DNA of 64,000 nucleotides from Caprella mutica (taxonomy: Eukaryota > Arthropoda > Malacostraca > Amphipoda > Caprellidae), in NCBI GenBank assembly GCA_947561585.1, contig CANNZV010000339.1, positions 124,001 to 188,000 of the forward strand, in the 5' to 3' direction. Positions 24,636-37,433 of the stretch are shown one piece after another. The notes under the pieces were generated by a model. The model was not told the DNA's origin. It searched no databases and saw nothing but the letters and a program-made list of their open reading frames with translations. Numbering within the stretch: the first letter of the stretch is position 1; each line of letters begins with the position of its first letter. The position numbers and the translations under genes are program-made.

Positions 24636-25732
24636 TTTTCCATATCAGTATTCATTGGATCCAAAAGAACAACTGAACTAAATGCAAATCAACCCCCAGG
24701 AATAATTCCAATTTCAACAGCAACTCCAGTCTTTGGTGGAATAGTGTGCATTATTTTGATCACATGTGACTTGGTATTAGCCACAGAGTCTACGGGGACT
24801 CATCTCCTTAGATTAGTACTAACGACTGTAGGTACTACACTTTTTCTAAGAGGTATCGGTACTGCCTATAGCAGGATGCATGGAGAATATTTCTTACCAA
24901 ACGGTTTGTTTTATAAAGTAAATAATTGTAAGACATATTTTAAAGGACACAAAAAAATTAATTTGAAAATTGTGATTACATTTTGTCGTGGCATTTGGCA
25001 GCAATATCTTTTATAATATAATATATATTCATCTTGGCTCAGCCTATCATATATATGAATTAAAATATATCGAAGGAAATCTGTAGTGTCCATCAAAATC
25101 TTTCATTTATTAGCTTCATTCGTACTGCAGTAGAAAAATATTAATGTCAGTCAAATACAAAGGTTTCCAGTAAATGTCAGAACAATTCATATACTAAATC
25201 ATCAAGTCGACTTAAATCTTAGAGTTTGTGCTACAAGATGATGCCGCTTTTCTTGCTATTTCTCCAACAGAAACAATATAATAATTCGCTGCAGAAGATC
25301 TTAGAAAACAGAAGCAACAGACAACCAATGCAGGGATTAGGTATTCATCAAAATGTAGCTTATGCAGCACCATGCATTGCGATATGCAGATAACATGTTG
25401 AACAGGATGAACAAATACAGAGGTGAAACACCTCGCTGTCGAAATAAAGTGACCGCGTTGTGTTCGCATGGCTTATTCGGCCGCACACCAAATTGGACTG
25501 CAGTTAAACTTCACGGGAATATTACCTGGAAAAAAGTTTTGATTCCGATTTAATTGCTTTTGTATTATACGGGGACTCGAGGTGTTATATTGAATTTTTA
25601 CAAACAAAAAAATTGATTTATTTTTATATTAACTATATCATACATTATCTATGCTTTTTTTATGATTTGAGTAGATATGGGTACACATTATATTTTAAAA
25701 TTAGAAATGTATATCCAAATCAAAGATAACCA
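24636..25732. other. No gene recognised
   Basis: Frames at 24744-25016 (plus), 25212-25469 (minus) and 25362-25553 (plus) are open but show no domain, splice context or repeat relation. A decayed mobile element is possible. Confidence 0.4.
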
Positions 25733-25867
25733 TAATAGTTAATTAAATAGAACACTAACAGGTATATATCGTACATGTAATAGTTAATTAAATAGAACAC
25801 TAACAGGTATATATCGGACATGTAATAGTTAATTAAATAGAACACTAACAGGTATATATCGGACATG
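25733..25867. repeat. 45-bp tandem triplication
   Basis: Three units of exactly 45 bp starting taatagttaattaaatagaa at 25733, 25778 and 25823, differing at one base (cgtacatg versus cggacatg). A recent duplication. Confidence 0.95.
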
Positions 25868-27628
25868 TATCATATACAATGTATAAACAAAGTAAATACA
25901 ATGGTATATAATTATCAATCTCTACAACATTCGAAATAAGGTATTTCTCTTTCAATGGCCAGTAGCTGCCTGCATACTTTAATATTAAAATGAATGCAGG
26001 TGAAACACAATCGGCTATCATACCTACAAATACAGTCTGACATTTTATTGCAAGCCATTCTGAGCGATTTAGACGCAAACATTTTGGAATATATTGAGAG
26101 TGGAGTCGATCGATCTTTACGGCAACCTTTGCGCAGATTTCATTTCCCTTTGAGTACGAGGCGTAGCTACGGAGGAATAAAAACTATAGGGCATTACAGC
26201 AGGTATATACGTACAGGAAGTGTAGCAGTGTGTACATGACAATAATACGAATAATAAACAATACAAGCGCGCAGTTGATGATTCAATAAACAACGGTGAG
26301 TGAAATAAATGCTGAGTCACGATTTCAGAGATAGCCAGTGGAGAGATAATCAAAGAATGGGGATAAATAGAGTAGGTAAGAGAAAAGGAAATGAATGAAA
26401 CTAAAGAGTGATGGAGATAACTATTCGACCATTAGAGTTATTTTAGAGGGAGTGAAAGGTTAGTAGTTAAATGTAATACAAAATTTTAGAACATTTTTCT
26501 ATAAGAGAATTTTAGCCAAAAACAATTCCAACAAAAATGTTCACGATTTTTTTTTCTGAAAGAACATGTTTAAAAATAAATAAATTGGTAATTTGGATGA
26601 TATCTTTAAATAACAAAATTTTAAACAACTAATAACAAATTGGAAAAAAAATAAACAAGACGATGAATTTTAAATCAGAATTCTTGCGCATCCATCCTTC
26701 TACACCTCGCTATGTTTCCTAGCGATGTTAAGCGAGAGCACTCACAGCATCGCCTGCTCGCAAACATTACTCGCGCAAGACTTCAGACATGACACAGACG
26801 GGCAGTGAAAGGTTAATGAGCTGAAGAAGTGCCACGTCACTGTCGCCAGAAGGTTAGTTACCTTTCTCGCCACTAGGGGCGTTAATTCACCTCAACAAAC
26901 ACATGATATCACAAAAGAAAAGCGAGAAGAAAGCACAGGCTATACTGTATTGACTAGTGCTAAGGAAAGAATTAGAGAGATAAGAAAGGTTTTGAATGAA
27001 AATAGGGCTTCAGGATAAACTTAGGTAAATTATTATCATTTAATTTCATTTTTCGAAAATAAAATATAATTTGGGAATCTTAGTGATTACTTAAATGCAA
27101 ATTATTATTTAGATTAAATAATATTTCCAAACCAAACATTTCTAGAGAATATTTTCTATATATATATATCCTAGAAAGCTTTTATATGGAACTTCGTATA
27201 GGCTTGGATTTTGATTATTGTTTAGTTTACCTAATTTATAGCAGAAATTTGAGAATACAATTGTATAAATGCCTATATCTTATTTTTTCCAATAAAGAAT
27301 TCAATACTTTAAAATTAAGTTTGTAAAATGAAGACACTTTTAAGTAAATAAGAACAACACAATCGTCAGACTGTAGCGCTATCGCTGATTTTATGAACCG
27401 AACAACCCCCCCCCCCCTCTAATTCCACCCCCGTTCACGACAGATCCCTTTCCAGTTCGCATACCATTAAAGTAAGTGACTAACATAAGTACGCCATTAC
27501 AGTCACTCCAAACAAGGTAGTGACTAAATTAAGCACAGCCATTCCCATAATTTGTCACCCTTCTCATACTTCTGAAACGGAGACTATTGCCACTTTCAAA
27601 ATTTTGAACTTCAGGTCATGAACCTGTA
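25868..27628. other. Long stretch without recognised gene; GC-richer island at 26690-26910
   Basis: 26690-26910 is visibly richer in G/C than its surroundings, has several cgcgc/gcgag words and no long open frame. 27406-27418 is a C run. Nothing else assigned. Confidence 0.4.
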
Positions 27629-27848
27629 GGGTAAGTTACGAATTATAGGTCGGTTTCACTTCTTCGGCCATAGGAAAAAACGATATAATAATTATATTTT
27701 TTGTATTATTGGCATCCATTAACCCTGCAAGTATCGTGGATACCAAATATAATAAAAAATAAAATAATACTGATTAGGCCTATGTACCACATAGTTTTTT
27801 CTTATATGTCCGAAGACGTGATACCGACTAATAATTCGTAACTAACCC
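27629..27848. mobile_element. MITE family 1, copy 5
   Basis: gggtaagttacgaattatag on the left, taattcgtaactaaccc on the right, TA on both sides. The core at 27709-27746 is a diverged copy of the ggtatcc/ggatacc palindrome. Confidence 0.92.
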
Positions 27849-28706
27849 TAATGCAGGTGCATTCTTAAACAGAAACTTTTATAATAAAGTAAATGTAAAA
27901 GATTTACATTTTGTATAAAGATTTACATTCTGTATAAATATTTACATTACAATTAACATAAATATAATCATTCTATTTATTTCTATTTTATCACCAGCTT
28001 TCTATCTAATTATTTTCCTTCATTATTTCATTAATCCTAAAGTTTATTTATAGATCAATGAGTAAATTTCTAATTACATTAACATACTCTCTCATTATAT
28101 GCAATACACATGTTATCGAATAATAAATAGCACAGTCCTTTGTAAGAGCAAGCAAGCAGCATTATTCCACTCAGCATCTGCAGTGTATAAATCACAAGGA
28201 TTACAATAGAAATAAAGGCTCTCTGAGAATGCTGTCTCAGCATTTTATTTGGTACATGGCCCGGTAAATGGCTCTCTCGATTAGACTATCAATTTATCGG
28301 CGAGACACGAGGCACAATGGCCGGTGTGATGACTTCTGTATCGAGACCAATTAGATTCTACTCAAAAGCTAGATTGCTTTTCACTGAGAGTGAGCTATGG
28401 GGTACAATCCAGAGGCACACGGAACAAAATTCACTCCTGCTAGCGAAATAGCTAGGGCCAGTTTTATCAACAACCAAAGCAGTTCTTGAGAAAATGTATT
28501 TAAAGTTTGCAAATGCGTTCAGTAAATCACTGGTACTTAGACACACTGACGAACAGAACTCGTTTTTGGAACATTTTTGGACTTGCTCCTTTTTCATCAA
28601 CATGAGTGAAATATACGAACATTATGAACAAGAAATTTGATAATTAAATTAGGTTCTTTTTTCATTAGTCAGAGAATAGCCATATTAGAATAATTACAAT
28701 TACGTT
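27849..28706. other. No gene recognised
   Basis: The open minus-strand frame at 28358-28603 has no recognisable domain. 28200-28370 is somewhat GC-richer. Nothing named. Confidence 0.4.
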
Positions 28707-29045
28707 TGATTTAACAAATCAGTCATATCGCTGACGTCAAATTCAGAATAAATACAAGGGACTGGAAAAAGCAGTTAGAAAGGAAAGTGGCTCAATGAGC
28801 AAAGTCGCCTACTACCGTCAGTGACAATGCTTATGGATGCAGAAAAGCTACTCGGTGAATGCAGTCACTTACCAAGGAATGTTATAAAGGGACACAAGCA
28901 CCGGTGGCTGCACTCACGGATGGAAGAGGAAAATGAAGAGGTGATAGTAAATGAAGCCTACGAGTCTACCTAGCACAAAATATAAGCCTCGTAGTTGAAG
29001 AGCATAACCTATAGCGCTATCCTCCAAAACTTAAAATAACGATGA
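28707..29045 (-). mobile_element. Dispersed retroposon copy 2
   Basis: Matches copies at 8409 and 60401 from catatcgctgacgtcaaa through gcgctatcctccaaaact. Truncated relative to the 500-bp copy on the side near 29045. Confidence 0.75.
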
Positions 29046-29811
29046 AATAATATACACACTTTAAATATTAATGATATGAATTATTGATAAATCCTAATAA
29101 TCAGACGAAATTTAATTCAATATATACTAATGAAAAATAACCGAATAGGATGAAGTTAAATCAGAATAATAACAAAAATTACAATATAAAAATTGCAATG
29201 GAAATTTAATTTGTACTTTACTCAAAGCACATGAAATTAATGGACAAAAATAAAAGCAATACAATAATGCTATGCAAATTGCATTTTTCTTTGAAAGAAA
29301 TGATCATTTCGTGCATTGAAGAATGCAGTGACAGAGCAATGCAAATGCAGAGGAATTAGACCAGAATTTAGGGATAGAGAGTCATTTCCCGGGGGATGTT
29401 TACTACTTATTCATCTGAAGGTGGGAGAGAAACACTGGGGAGTGGAGGGGGTGCTGAACATACACAGTGGGGGGGGGATGAGATGAACATGGTTAATGCA
29501 TGTTATTACATGTGTAATACATGTTGATACAATTTAACACATTCTAGCATGAATAATAGTGCATTTTAGTACAATTTATTTAGTTTTTTAAAGAAAAATG
29601 TGTGCATGTATAAAAATATTTATTCTATAAAAATATGGATAATTTTAAAATAAAAAATAGAACAAAAATATGATATGAAATGAAATCCAGAAGACATTTT
29701 TTAAATGGATTAAGAAAGTAGAAGATGCATTTAACATTAGTCATTACATAGCTACCTAACATAAACTGTAATATCAGTTCAAATTAATACCTCGTACAAT
29801 TTTGGACATTT
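29046..29811. other. AT-rich stretch with a short G run
   Basis: A G run near 29470 and a few tacatgt words near 29500; no gene or repeat family. Confidence 0.45.
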
Positions 29812-29945
29812 TCAACTTTTCGGTCATATAAGAAAAAATAATATTAAATTGTTATTATTACACAGTGCTATCTAATACTTCTGCAAACCCGGGTTTGCAG
29901 AAGTATTAGATAGCACTGTGTAATAATAATAATTTATATAACATA
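29812..29945. mobile_element. Decayed MITE family 1 copy with a perfect 78-bp palindrome
   Basis: The left side keeps cggtcatataagaaaaaat; the terminal repeats are lost. 29852-29929 is a perfect palindrome with 39-bp arms and no spacer, centred on cccggg; the arms contain gaagtattagatagcactgt. Confidence 0.75.
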
Positions 29946-30687
29946 TGTAAATTATTAGAACTTATAACTTCAGTTCTTTTTATATGGATATTTTCAAAAT
30001 CAAACTGCTTTTAAGCCATACTATAATTTCTCAATGTTATTAACCAACGAACTGATATATCACAAATATAATGACATCATTAAATATCTATCAGGTTGGG
30101 GCACGAATAAAAGTAATGCTGCCAATTTTGTATGTCTTAAATCGTCTCTATACGATAAAACACGATGAGTATCGTCATTATTTGTTCCTTAAACGATGTA
30201 ACAATTTAAATACGGTGAAGGAAAAGAGATATTTACTTGATAATCTTTGTTCAAAATTATACAGCTGTTTTTATTATAACTTATATAAAATAATTAATTA
30301 TTTAAGAGTATATAAGCGGTGAAGCATGTTCATCAAATTATATGGAATGATAAATTATTCATTTTTCTATTTCACCATGATTGACTAAATACAATGAATA
30401 TCACTGCGAAATAATAATAATAATAATAATCAAAAACTGAATAAATTACATTTTTCAAATCGATCAAAATTTTCTATAACTTTGAATACTACACTAAAAA
30501 AACGATTTCCCGATTTTTATCTCTTTTCCATAAATGGCATGAAAATGAAAGGAAAAGGATATGAACTCCTCTAAGCAAAGAACCAAAGTAACCTCATCCG
30601 GCCCCAGACTTGACAATGACTTTAATTCTCCTAATTTAATGGTAACAAAGCTAGCGAGTCTCACAGTCATTGAAGAGATGAGTATAC
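29946..30687. other. No gene recognised
   Basis: The open plus-strand frame at 30071-30322 has lysine/tyrosine-rich low-information content and no domain. There is a short taa microsatellite near 30410. Confidence 0.45.
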
Positions 30688-31370
30688 TGACTTACTTGAC
30701 CTGATCAGTGGGTCAGATGCTATTACTTGACCTGATCAGTGGGTCAGATGCTATTACTTGACCTAATCAGGGGTCAAATGCCCTTAAATGACCTAATCAG
30801 GGGTCAAATGCCCTTAATTGACCTGATCATTGGGTCAAATGCCCTTACTTGACCTGATCATTGGGTCAAATGCCCTCATTTGACTTGATCAGTGGGTCAA
30901 ATGCTATTACTTGACCTGATCAGTGGGTCAAATGCCCTCACTTGACCTGATCAGTGGGTCAAATGCCCTTACTTGACCTGATCATTGGGTCAAATGCCCT
31001 CATTTGACTTGATCAGTGGGTCAAATGCTATTACTTGACCTGATCAGTGGGTCAAATGCCCTCACTTGACCTGATCATTGGGTCAAATGCCCTCACTTGA
31101 CCTGATCAGTGGGTCAAATGTTATTACTTGACCTGATCATTGGGTCAAATGCCCTCACTTGACCTGATCATTGGGTCAAATGCCCTTACTTGACCTGATC
31201 ATTGGGTCAAAAGTCCATACTTGACCTAATCAGTGGGTCAAATGCTCTTACTTGACCTGATCAGTGGGTCAAATGCCCTTACTTCACCTAATCAGTGGGT
31301 CAAATGCCCTTACTTGACCTGAACATTGGGTCAATCAATTTACTTGACCAGAACATTGAGTCAAAGTGAA
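30688..31370. repeat. 31-bp tandem array with paired AGGTCA-like half-sites, about 22 units
   Basis: The unit begins ttgacctgatcagtgggtca and continues aatgccctta. Each unit has tgacct and gggtca in everted orientation separated by 7 bp around a TGATCA palindrome. Variants alternate cagtgg and cattgg. Confidence 0.93.
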
Positions 31371-31619
31371 CAAATGACGTCTTGCAGCGGCATCATCATA
31401 TTTTGAATCACTAGAATTAGTTCTTAACTCACGAATAGAACCAATAAAAGTTTAATTCCTTTAGCAGTAAGATACATAATGGGGTTAACCCTCTAGGCAG
31501 TAGCATACAGCATAGCTACTAACGTAACTGCATGCCAACATGTGAATATGAATTGTGAAGACAATTATATAATGAAGAGAGGAAGAGAGTATTATAGCAT
31601 GAGTAGAAACTCAACGGAA

Positions 31620-31710
31620 TAGAGTGATGGGTGTGAAGGTAGAGTGATGGGTGTGAAGGTAGAGTGATGGGTGTGAAGGTAGAGTGATGGGTGTGAAGGT
31701 AGAGTGATGG
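31620..31710. repeat. 20-bp tandem array, 4.5 units
   Basis: The unit is agagtgatgggtgtgaaggt, identical copies. Confidence 0.95.
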
Positions 31711-33966
31711 GTAAATATATTAAATTGAAGATAGTATTACGGTATCAGTTTACCTAATTAAATACATATCCTATATCAAAGTTAGGTTTAATATTACATT
31801 TATACAGTGTATGACTGATTTGCTGCATATGAGATTAAATGAATATACATAATATATGAAGTTGTTGAATATACATAATATATGAAGTTGTTAATATGTA
31901 TTAACAGATTACTGAGGTATGATGAATAATGAGTATGATAAGTATAACATTAAATATTGATATCAGTTATAGAAATAGAATAGAAATAAATATGAATTAT
32001 AGATGAGCAAATAGATGTGAATAAATAGTCACTGTGTTATATGTACCTATAACAATTGACCAATTAATTTGAAAAATAATTAAAACAGTTATCAAAGACA
32101 AATTAATATACCTTAAGTGAATTGCAATACTATTAGCATAATTAACTTTAAAGATTGATATAATTACCAGAATATATATCATTTATAAGGGAGTCTTTTT
32201 ACATATTGTCAACTAATTTATCAAACCAACAGTTAAATTAAACCAATAATAATTAGTAGCAATACAATGATATTTTGAAGAGACAATTAAAATAGATTGC
32301 TGTCAATTAAAAAGAAGTGACATTAACTATCTACAGAATAATACTGACAAGTGCATAAAAACCATAGAGCAGAATTATTTTCATATAATTGGACCGATTA
32401 TCGTATCAACAGCCTTTGTAGATAAAATATCACGATTCCATGGATGTAGTGTAAAGAAAGTGACAATTTGCTATTATTATCAAATTAATGGTTATTATTA
32501 TTCTAAAAATCAATAGAATATAATATATATTCACTGTGGAGATAACACTAATAAAAGAAAAACACTTATTATGTTATTTTTAGTTGGTATCCATGATACA
32601 TTCATGTATCATGGATACCATTAAAGAAAATTATATATAAATATACTCAATTTATTTTGACTGCTTTCTCTTCAATGAAGATATTTTTATGGTCACATTT
32701 TCATGTGAATTTTAATAATAATAATCCATTGAAATTTCCATCAGTTATTTAATTAATATCTAGTCATTTCAATTAACCCCTAATATACAAAAACTATCCT
32801 TTTTCTTAACACTGTGAATTGTGCCATAGTTTAACAACAGTTAGCAGTTAGTCATTGGGTTACGGCTAACTGATTCAACCTTCAACAGTTAGCCAATGTT
32901 AACTGATGGTGTGTACAGCCAATGATGTGGCATTAAACCCTCAATGCATTTGTGTGAAAAGCCACTTACCGGATGCGGAACTTACCGAACAAAAAATGCA
33001 TAGTTGTTATTATCCATATTTCATAGGAGATATAAGTGTATTATTTTGAGAAATATATGAAATGTACATGTATATACTATATATATGAAATGCATATGTA
33101 TATTAAATACTCAAACACCCAGATAATTCGGAAAGTGGGTGTTGAAACAGGTCATGATGGGTCAATTAGAAATCCATCATTTTCCGAAAACTGTGTCAAG
33201 TACCGCAATTTTTTCAGACATTATTTTCCCATCAAAAACAAGAAGAAAAATATAACCTTTCCGTATTCTGCGAAGGTAATAAATAGTATTCTAATTACAT
33301 AACTATATTATATTATAATCACTGGAATTATATATCGTTCACTTTACTCCCCAAACATATAACAAAAACATTAGTGCCGTATATGCACAGTAAGGTTTTA
33401 ACGTCACTATACTAATGTTATATAAGCACCTTTAAATTAGATCTAACTACTGTAAAGTACACCACCAAGTGGGTACCTTGTTAAGACTATATGTACAAGC
33501 TATATACTTACTATACGTGTACTGCATTTAATGCATTATCGTTCAAAAAATATTGATGTCCCGATCAAATATTAATTAAATGCTACATAGTAATCAATAA
33601 TGTCTTTGTATTAAATAATGCAGTTTTAAATTAAATAATTATTTTTATGCAACAAAGAATCATCATTTGAAGATTAAAAAATGAAAATACTGAATTGGTC
33701 TTTTTTTGACCATAAAATGCAACTATAAATATTAAATAAAATTATCCATAAACTAAATTAACTAATAGTACTTAGCACAAGAAGTGTTAAATATACAAGT
33801 TACTAGTTAAGATAATCTAGGCATAACAACAAATATGTAGCGGCTACAATTGAAGAGTAGACACTGTTGGTAGAACATTTTAAATAGAATAGATAGGGTC
33901 CTGCATTTAGAATACTTGACCGATGATATCATAGTCGTGCATTATAAATAAATTATAACTCGATCA
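31711..33966. other. AT-rich stretch without gene; one isolated palindrome
   Basis: 32584-32620 is a standalone copy of the palindromic core seen in MITE families 1 and 2 (ttggtatccatgatac and complement). A 24-bp duplication containing gaatatacataatatatgaa lies near 31840-31890. The open frame at 33036-33302 has no domain. Confidence 0.5.
32584..32620. repeat. Standalone palindromic core shared with MITEs
   Basis: Arms tggtatccatgataca and tgtatcatggatacca are perfect complements around a 4-nt loop. No family 1 or family 2 ends flank it. Confidence 0.75.
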
Positions 33967-34554
33967 TCATTACCTTCACAATCTTGCGGAAGGTTATATT
34001 TTCATCGGAATTTATTTATTTATTTATTTATCATCTTGTTATTCGCTTAACTGAAAAAGTGTTCAACCAAATTGCCTGAAATTAGGTGAAACGATTGGTC
34101 CATGTCCAGTGACCTGCTGCTAGCATTTTGGGAGTGACCCGGTCAAAGGTCAAGGTCACGGTCATTTATAACTCAAAAAGTATCGAACCATAATGCATGA
34201 AACTTGGTGGAACGATTGGTCAATATGCAGGAACCATTTTGATAGATTTTGGGATTGATCAGGTCAAAGGTCAAAGATCAAGGTTAAGGCCATTTGTAAC
34301 TCAAAAAGTATTCAACCAAATTGTCTGAAATTTGATGGTACAATTGGTCAGTGACCAGAAACGATTTGGTAGAATTTTGGAAGCGATCCAGTCAAAGATC
34401 AAGGTCATTTATAACTCAAAAAGTATTGTACCATATTGCATGAAACTAGGTGGGACGATTGGTTATTATCCAGTTAGCGGTTTTCTTAATTTTGGGAGAG
34501 AATGGGTCAAAGCGGAGGCGAAGGTATGCGCTCTACCGAGTGCACATAATCTAG
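33967..34554 (+). mobile_element. Helitron-like non-autonomous element with internal 115-128-bp repeats
   Basis: Begins TCATTACC and ends with hairpin gcgctctaccgagtgc (34528-34543; stem GCGCTC/GAGTGC with one G-U) 7 nt before CTAG, followed by T; the left flank is A. These are Helitron-type ends. The interior holds four tandem units starting aaaaagt at 34054, 34175, 34303 and 34418. From memory it resembles a repeat widespread in invertebrates and fish that ends ggtatgcgctctac; that recall is unverified. No coding capacity. Confidence 0.65.
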
Positions 34555-34666
34555 TTATATTGTAACTCTATAAAAATCTACCATACACCAATATTCGTTA
34601 GATTGTATAGGAATCGAAACTCAATTATAACTCATATCTATTCATAATTCTATCATAACTTTATCC

Positions 34667-36198
34667 ATAACTCAATTATAACTCTAACATAACTACTCAT
34701 AACTCAATTATAACTCTAACATAACTACTCATAACTCAATTATAACTCTAACATAACTACTCACAACTCAATTATAACTCTAACATAACTACTCACAACT
34801 CAATTATAACTCTAACATAACTACTCATAACTCAATTATAACTCTAACATAACTATTCATAACTCAATTATAACTCTAACATAACTACTCATAACTCAAT
34901 TATAACTCTAACATAACTACTCATAACTCAATTATAACTCTAACATAACTACTCATAACTCAATTATAACTCTAACATAACTACTCATAACTCAATTATA
35001 ACTCTAACATAACTACTCATAACTCAATTATAACTCTAACATAACTATTCATAACTCAATTATAACTCTAACATAACTACTCATAACTCAATTATAACTC
35101 TAACATAACTATTCATAACTCAATTATAACTCTAACATAACTACTCATAACTCAATTATAACTCTAACATAACTACTCATAACTCAATTATAACTCTAAC
35201 ATAACTACTCATAACTCAATTATAACTCTAACATAACTATTCATAACTCAATTATAACTCTAACATAACTACTCATAACTCAATTATAACTCTAACATAA
35301 CTACTCACAACTCAATTATAACTCTAACATAACTATTCATAACTCAATTATAACTCTAACATAACTACTCATAACTCAATTATAACTCTAACATAACTAC
35401 TCATAACTCAATTATAACTCTAACATAACTACTCATAACTCAATTATAACTCTAACATAACTATTCATAACTCAATTATAACTCTAACATAACTACTCAT
35501 AACTCAATTATAACTCTAACATAACTACTCACAACTCAATTATAACTCTAACATAACTACTCATAACTCAATTATAACTCTAACATAACTATTCATAACT
35601 CAATTATAACTCTAACATAACTACTCATAACTCAATTATAACTCTAACATAACTACTCATAACTCAATTATAACTCTAACATAACTACTCACAACTCAAT
35701 TATAACTCTAACATAACTATTCATAACTCAATTATAACTCTAACATAACTACTCATAACTCAATTATAACTCTAACATAACTACTCATAACTCAATTATA
35801 ACTCTAACATAACTACTCATAACTCAATTATAACTCTAACATAACTACTCATAACTCAATTATAACTCTAACATAACTATTCATAACTCAATTATAACTC
35901 TAACATAACTACTCATAACTCAATTATAACTCTAACATAACTACTCATAACTCAATTATAACTCTAACATAACTACTCATAACTCAATTATAACTCTAAC
36001 ATAACTACTCACAACTCAATTATAACTCTAACATAACTATTCATAACTCAATTATAACTCTAACATAGCTACTCATAACTCAATTATAACTCTAACATAA
36101 CTACTCATAACTCAATTGTAACTCTAACATAACTACTCATAACTCAATTATAACTCTAACATAACTACTCATAACTCAATTATAACTCTAACATAACT
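34667..36198. repeat. 32-bp minisatellite, about 48 units, indel-free
   Basis: The unit begins ataactcaattataactcta and ends acataactactc. First (34667) and last (36171) starts differ by exactly 47 x 32. Almost the only variation is ctactcat, ctactcac or ctattcat. Diverged units precede it from about 34615. Confidence 0.97.
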
Positions 36199-36819
36199 GC
36201 CCTAGCCTAGGGACAAGTTATCACAGAAATTTCCTGGCGAGTCCTAGTGCATATGAATGCACTTAATGAACGTATAACTTGTCAAAATGATATCATTTCT
36301 TCCGAGAACAAATCTACATTATACGACCTTTCTCTAAGAACTTGAATTATCATATCTAACGAGACATGAATTTGATTTAGTTTACTGTAATTCAGTAGAA
36401 AATTTAGCAAATACTGAATAACGGAGTAGAATTGAAGATCCATATTATCTAAACAGGAATATACATTATCAAGCGATTCCTGGAACAGATCTTCAGTTCC
36501 ATTTGAGGGAGAGATAAAGCTGGCTATAGATTTAAATAAATGAAGAAGTGATATCTAATGACAGATAGTTGATGGGATTTGTTTGACTGGTAAATGTTTC
36601 ATTACTAAGAAATGCATTGCCTTTGCAAGAAAAATATAAGCTATGGGAGCTATATCGAAATTATCATATTTAATTATTCGGATTATATATACAAATGTTG
36701 AAAAAAACTCAGTCAAATAAATAAAATGTAAACAATATTGAAAATAAATTTAAACGTTACATATTTTATAATCATCGGCTATTGATTTTTCGAATTAGAA
36801 AATAATTATATTGTTAATG
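36199..36819. other. No feature recognised
   Basis: AT-rich, no repeat or coding signal. Confidence 0.5.
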
Positions 36820-37071
36820 CACGCAGAAAAAAATACGAGTCAAATTGACTCAAATTTTGAGTTTTCAGTTTGTCCCAAAACCGCCTCAAAAATGTGAGTC
36901 AATTTGACTCATCCTAACATTTTACTCAAAAACAAGAGTCATATTGACTTCTAATTCATAGTCAGATTGACTCAGGTAGAGTCAATCAAGAAAAAAAGAC
37001 TCCTATATTGGAGTTTTGCAGCCTTGACTCAAGCGATGAGTCAAGTTGACTCACAATTTTTTCTAAGTGTG
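36820..37071. mobile_element. Foldback element with GAGTCAA/TTGACTC palindromes
   Basis: The left end cacgcagaaaaaaatacgag and the right end (complement cacacttagaaaaaattgtg) are imperfect inverted repeats, each followed by a gagtcaanttgactc palindrome. A third palindrome lies near 36896. Target duplication not resolved; superfamily uncertain. Confidence 0.65.
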
Positions 37072-37433
37072 TGAACGTACCTTATTCACGTGTATGAACC
37101 AGTACACACCAAACCAGTACACACCAAACCAGTACACACCAAATTATTATTTCAATGCAGCCTTTAACTGAAACTTTTACTTCAATCTGACAACCTCGAT
37201 ACCTAACTGACTATAATAATTTCTTCACATAGTAAAGCTGTTAACGGAATCCCCACACTGCAATATCTTAAGCTTTTTAACGAAAAGTGAGTCAGTAGAA
37301 TCCGCAAAGTCACAGAAAGGCTTTTAGTTAAATTTGAAGCATGGTATATACCTCAGCAACTGACATAAAATATTAATAACACTAAGTGATTGCATGAGTT
37401 GTGCAAGCATTGTTAAAGATTTCATTGCAGGAG

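Noticed and set aside
24744..25016. Hydrophobic 90-residue plus-strand frame as a small membrane protein gene
   Set aside because: No family recognised, no splice or promoter context, and unremarkable composition; kept only as an unassigned stretch.
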